This document shows positions 13,710 through 14,984 of a DNA stretch of 14,984 bases, in pieces. The translations under genes and the position numbers were made by a program. The number at the start of each line of letters is the position of its first letter. Position 1 is the stretch's first letter. This DNA is from Thermoplasmatales archaeon (lineage in GTDB: Archaea; Thermoplasmatota; JASEFT01; JAUWIS01). The notes under the pieces are model-generated. The model was not told the origin of the DNA and searched no databases. It was given only the letters and a program-made list of their open reading frames with translations. The DNA is taken from NCBI GenBank assembly GCA_030019485.1, contig JASEEW010000023.1, positions 1 through 14,984 on the forward strand, written 5' to 3'.

Positions 13710-14984
13710 ATGGTAAGTGAAAAAATGTGCAAATGGCGACTGCTTGATACTGGACAACTTACCGCATCTGAGAATATCGCTCTAGATGAGGCGTTGCTCG
13801 AGGCTAAGAATAACGGAAATATTCCAAACACAGTCCGTTTCCTGCAGTTCTTTCCATCCGTTGCTCTACTCGGTTATCATCAGAGTCTACAGCAGGAGAT
13901 AAGAATTGATTTCTGCAAAAGGAATGGCATCGATATTAACAGAAGGATAACAGGAGGAGGCGCTCTATATATTGATGAAACACAACTCGGCTGGGAAGTT
14001 ATTTGTGAAAAACAGTTTTTTGAGATTGGGATTGTCAATACGAATTTCTTTAAAATGTTATGTCAGCCTTTGATTTATGCACTCGGAAAATTGGGAGTTA
14101 ATGCTTCTTTCCGTCCGAGAAATGATGTTGAGGTGATGGGCAGAAAGATTTCTGGCACAGGTGGCACTGAAGAGGGTGATGCATTTTTGTTTCAAGGAAC
14201 GCTTCTTGTTGATTTTGATATTGATACCATGCTTAGGGCACTCCGTATCCCTATCGCAAAATTGAAAGATAAGGAGATTGACACAGCAAAAGAAAGAGTA
14301 ACTTGTTTAAAATGGGAACTTGGTAGTGTGCCTGATACAGATGAATTGAAAAAAGTACTTAAGGAAAGCTTTGAGGAAAAGTTCAACATCTTCCTTGAAC
14401 ATGGGGGGTTAACTAAAGAAGAGAAATTATTATTTAAAGAGAAAAAAAATAAGTTTGAATCACAGGAATGGATAAACAAAATTAGGTTACCAAAAAATGA
14501 GCAACAAAGTGTTTATTCCATTTACAAAGCAGATGGAGGAATTATTAGGACTTCATTGATGATTAACTTGAGATATAATCGCATCCAGAGTGTACTTATA
14601 ACAGGGGATTTTTTTGCTTATCCTAAGAGAACTATACTTGATCTTGAGGCAGAACTGAAGGATATACCTGCAGATAGGGGGATTGTTGAAAAAAAAATCA
14701 CAGATTTTTTTGAAAAGAAACAGCCTCATATCCCAGGCATTGTGTGTTCAGATTTTGTTAATGCCATCAATAATGCTTTAGAAAAGATCCGTATAGCTCA
14801 GTCTGGGATACCGCTCTGTTCAGCAAATCGGATATTTACAGTAAACGGCTCATTCGCTGAGGTAATCAAAAAGTCACCCCACCACCTTCTACTTCCTTAT
14901 TGCGCAAAGTCTTTAGAGTGCGGGTACAGGTATAAAAAAGATTGTCTCGAATGCGGAGGATGCAGCATTGGTGAAGCATACAGG
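13710..14984 (+). CDS. Lipoate-protein-ligase-like protein with C-terminal DUF116-type cysteine domain (partial)
   Basis: The frame runs open for 425 codons to the window edge, so the C-terminus is missing. The N-terminal half matches the biotin/lipoate A/B ligase fold: SENIALDEALL, RFLQFFPSVALLGYHQS, RRITGGGALYID and GRKISGTGG, the lipoate and ATP binding signatures. A middle region (about 200-340) resembles the LplA accessory part. Near the edge comes HHLLLPYCAKSLECGY and CLECGGCSIGEAYR, which resembles the DUF116 cysteine cluster. ATG 13710 is the first in-frame start; ATG 13725, just before CKWRLLDTG, is close behind. It probably loads lipoate on a carrier such as the GcvH-like protein at 612, but no test of activity is visible. 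The ligase fold is secure; the DUF116 call is moderate. Confidence 0.8.
   Translation, partial: MVSEKMCKWRLLDTGQLTASENIALDEALLEAKNNGNIPNTVRFLQFFPSVALLGYHQSLQQEIRIDFCKRNGIDINRRITGGGALYIDETQLGWEVICEKQFFEIGIVNTNFFKMLCQPLIYALGKLGVNASFRPRNDVEVMGRKISGTGGTEEGDAFLFQGTLLVDFDIDTMLRALRIPIAKLKDKEIDTAKERVTCLKWELGSVPDTDELKKVLKESFEEKFNIFLEHGGLTKEEKLLFKEKKNKFESQEWINKIRLPKNEQQSVYSIYKADGGIIRTSLMINLRYNRIQSVLITGDFFAYPKRTILDLEAELKDIPADRGIVEKKITDFFEKKQPHIPGIVCSDFVNAINNALEKIRIAQSGIPLCSANRIFTVNGSFAEVIKKSPHHLLLPYCAKSLECGYRYKKDCLECGGCSIGEAYR

Overview
The window is a dense, all-forward-strand gene cluster from an AT-rich anaerobe that uses H2 or thiol electron carriers. Strong AGGAGG-type ribosome sites, ATGA stop/start overlaps and the mix of families (group 3b [NiFe] hydrogenase, HdrABC-MvhD, two-subunit Fe-S fumarase, OsmC, GcvH-like and lipoate-ligase-like proteins) fit an anaerobic bacterium of the Desulfobacterota/Nitrospirota kind. 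No taxonomic marker is present, so this is inference only.

Layout. 1-611: the end of a HoxU/NuoG-like ferredoxin-domain protein, then a broken copy of mvhD. 612-1046: a GcvH-like lipoyl-carrier protein. 1047-1231: intergenic region with a putative promoter and hairpin. 1232-5228: a complete sulfhydrogenase-type [NiFe] hydrogenase, hydB-hydG-hydD-hydA. Two of its gene junctions carry related short repeats built on GAAGTTAGGG. 5230-5975: the stump of a hydrogenase maturation protease gene joined by an apparent deletion to a fumarase alpha gene without its N-terminus. 5986-6543: fumarase beta. 6570-7628: an HdrD-like double-CCG iron-sulfur protein. 7643-9024: hdrC and hdrB. 9046-9750: an eroded DUF1016 (PDDEXK nuclease) gene lodged between hdrB and hdrA. 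9747-12800: a 1017-residue tandem HdrA. 12805-13227: intact mvhD. 13252-13692: an OsmC-like protein. 13710-end: a lipoate-ligase-like protein fused to a DUF116-type cysteine domain, cut by the window edge.

How they may work together (inference). The hydrogenase moves electrons between H2 and NAD(P)H through HydB/HydG. HdrABC with MvhD forms a flavin-based electron-bifurcating or confurcating thiol/disulfide module, and the HdrD-like protein and fumarase suggest a link to fumarate/malate metabolism. The lipoyl-carrier and ligase-like genes bracket the redox genes and recall the LbpA/ligase partnership of sulfur-oxidising sHdr systems, but here the setting is hydrogenase plus HdrABC-MvhD.

The most unusual features are several genes that appear to have lost internal segments (mvhD copy 1, the protease/fumarase junction, DUF1016), a hydrogenase large subunit that stops exactly at its last metal-ligand motif, and repeats placed at start codons with target-duplication-like flanks. 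Real genome decay and assembly error cannot be told apart from this sequence alone.
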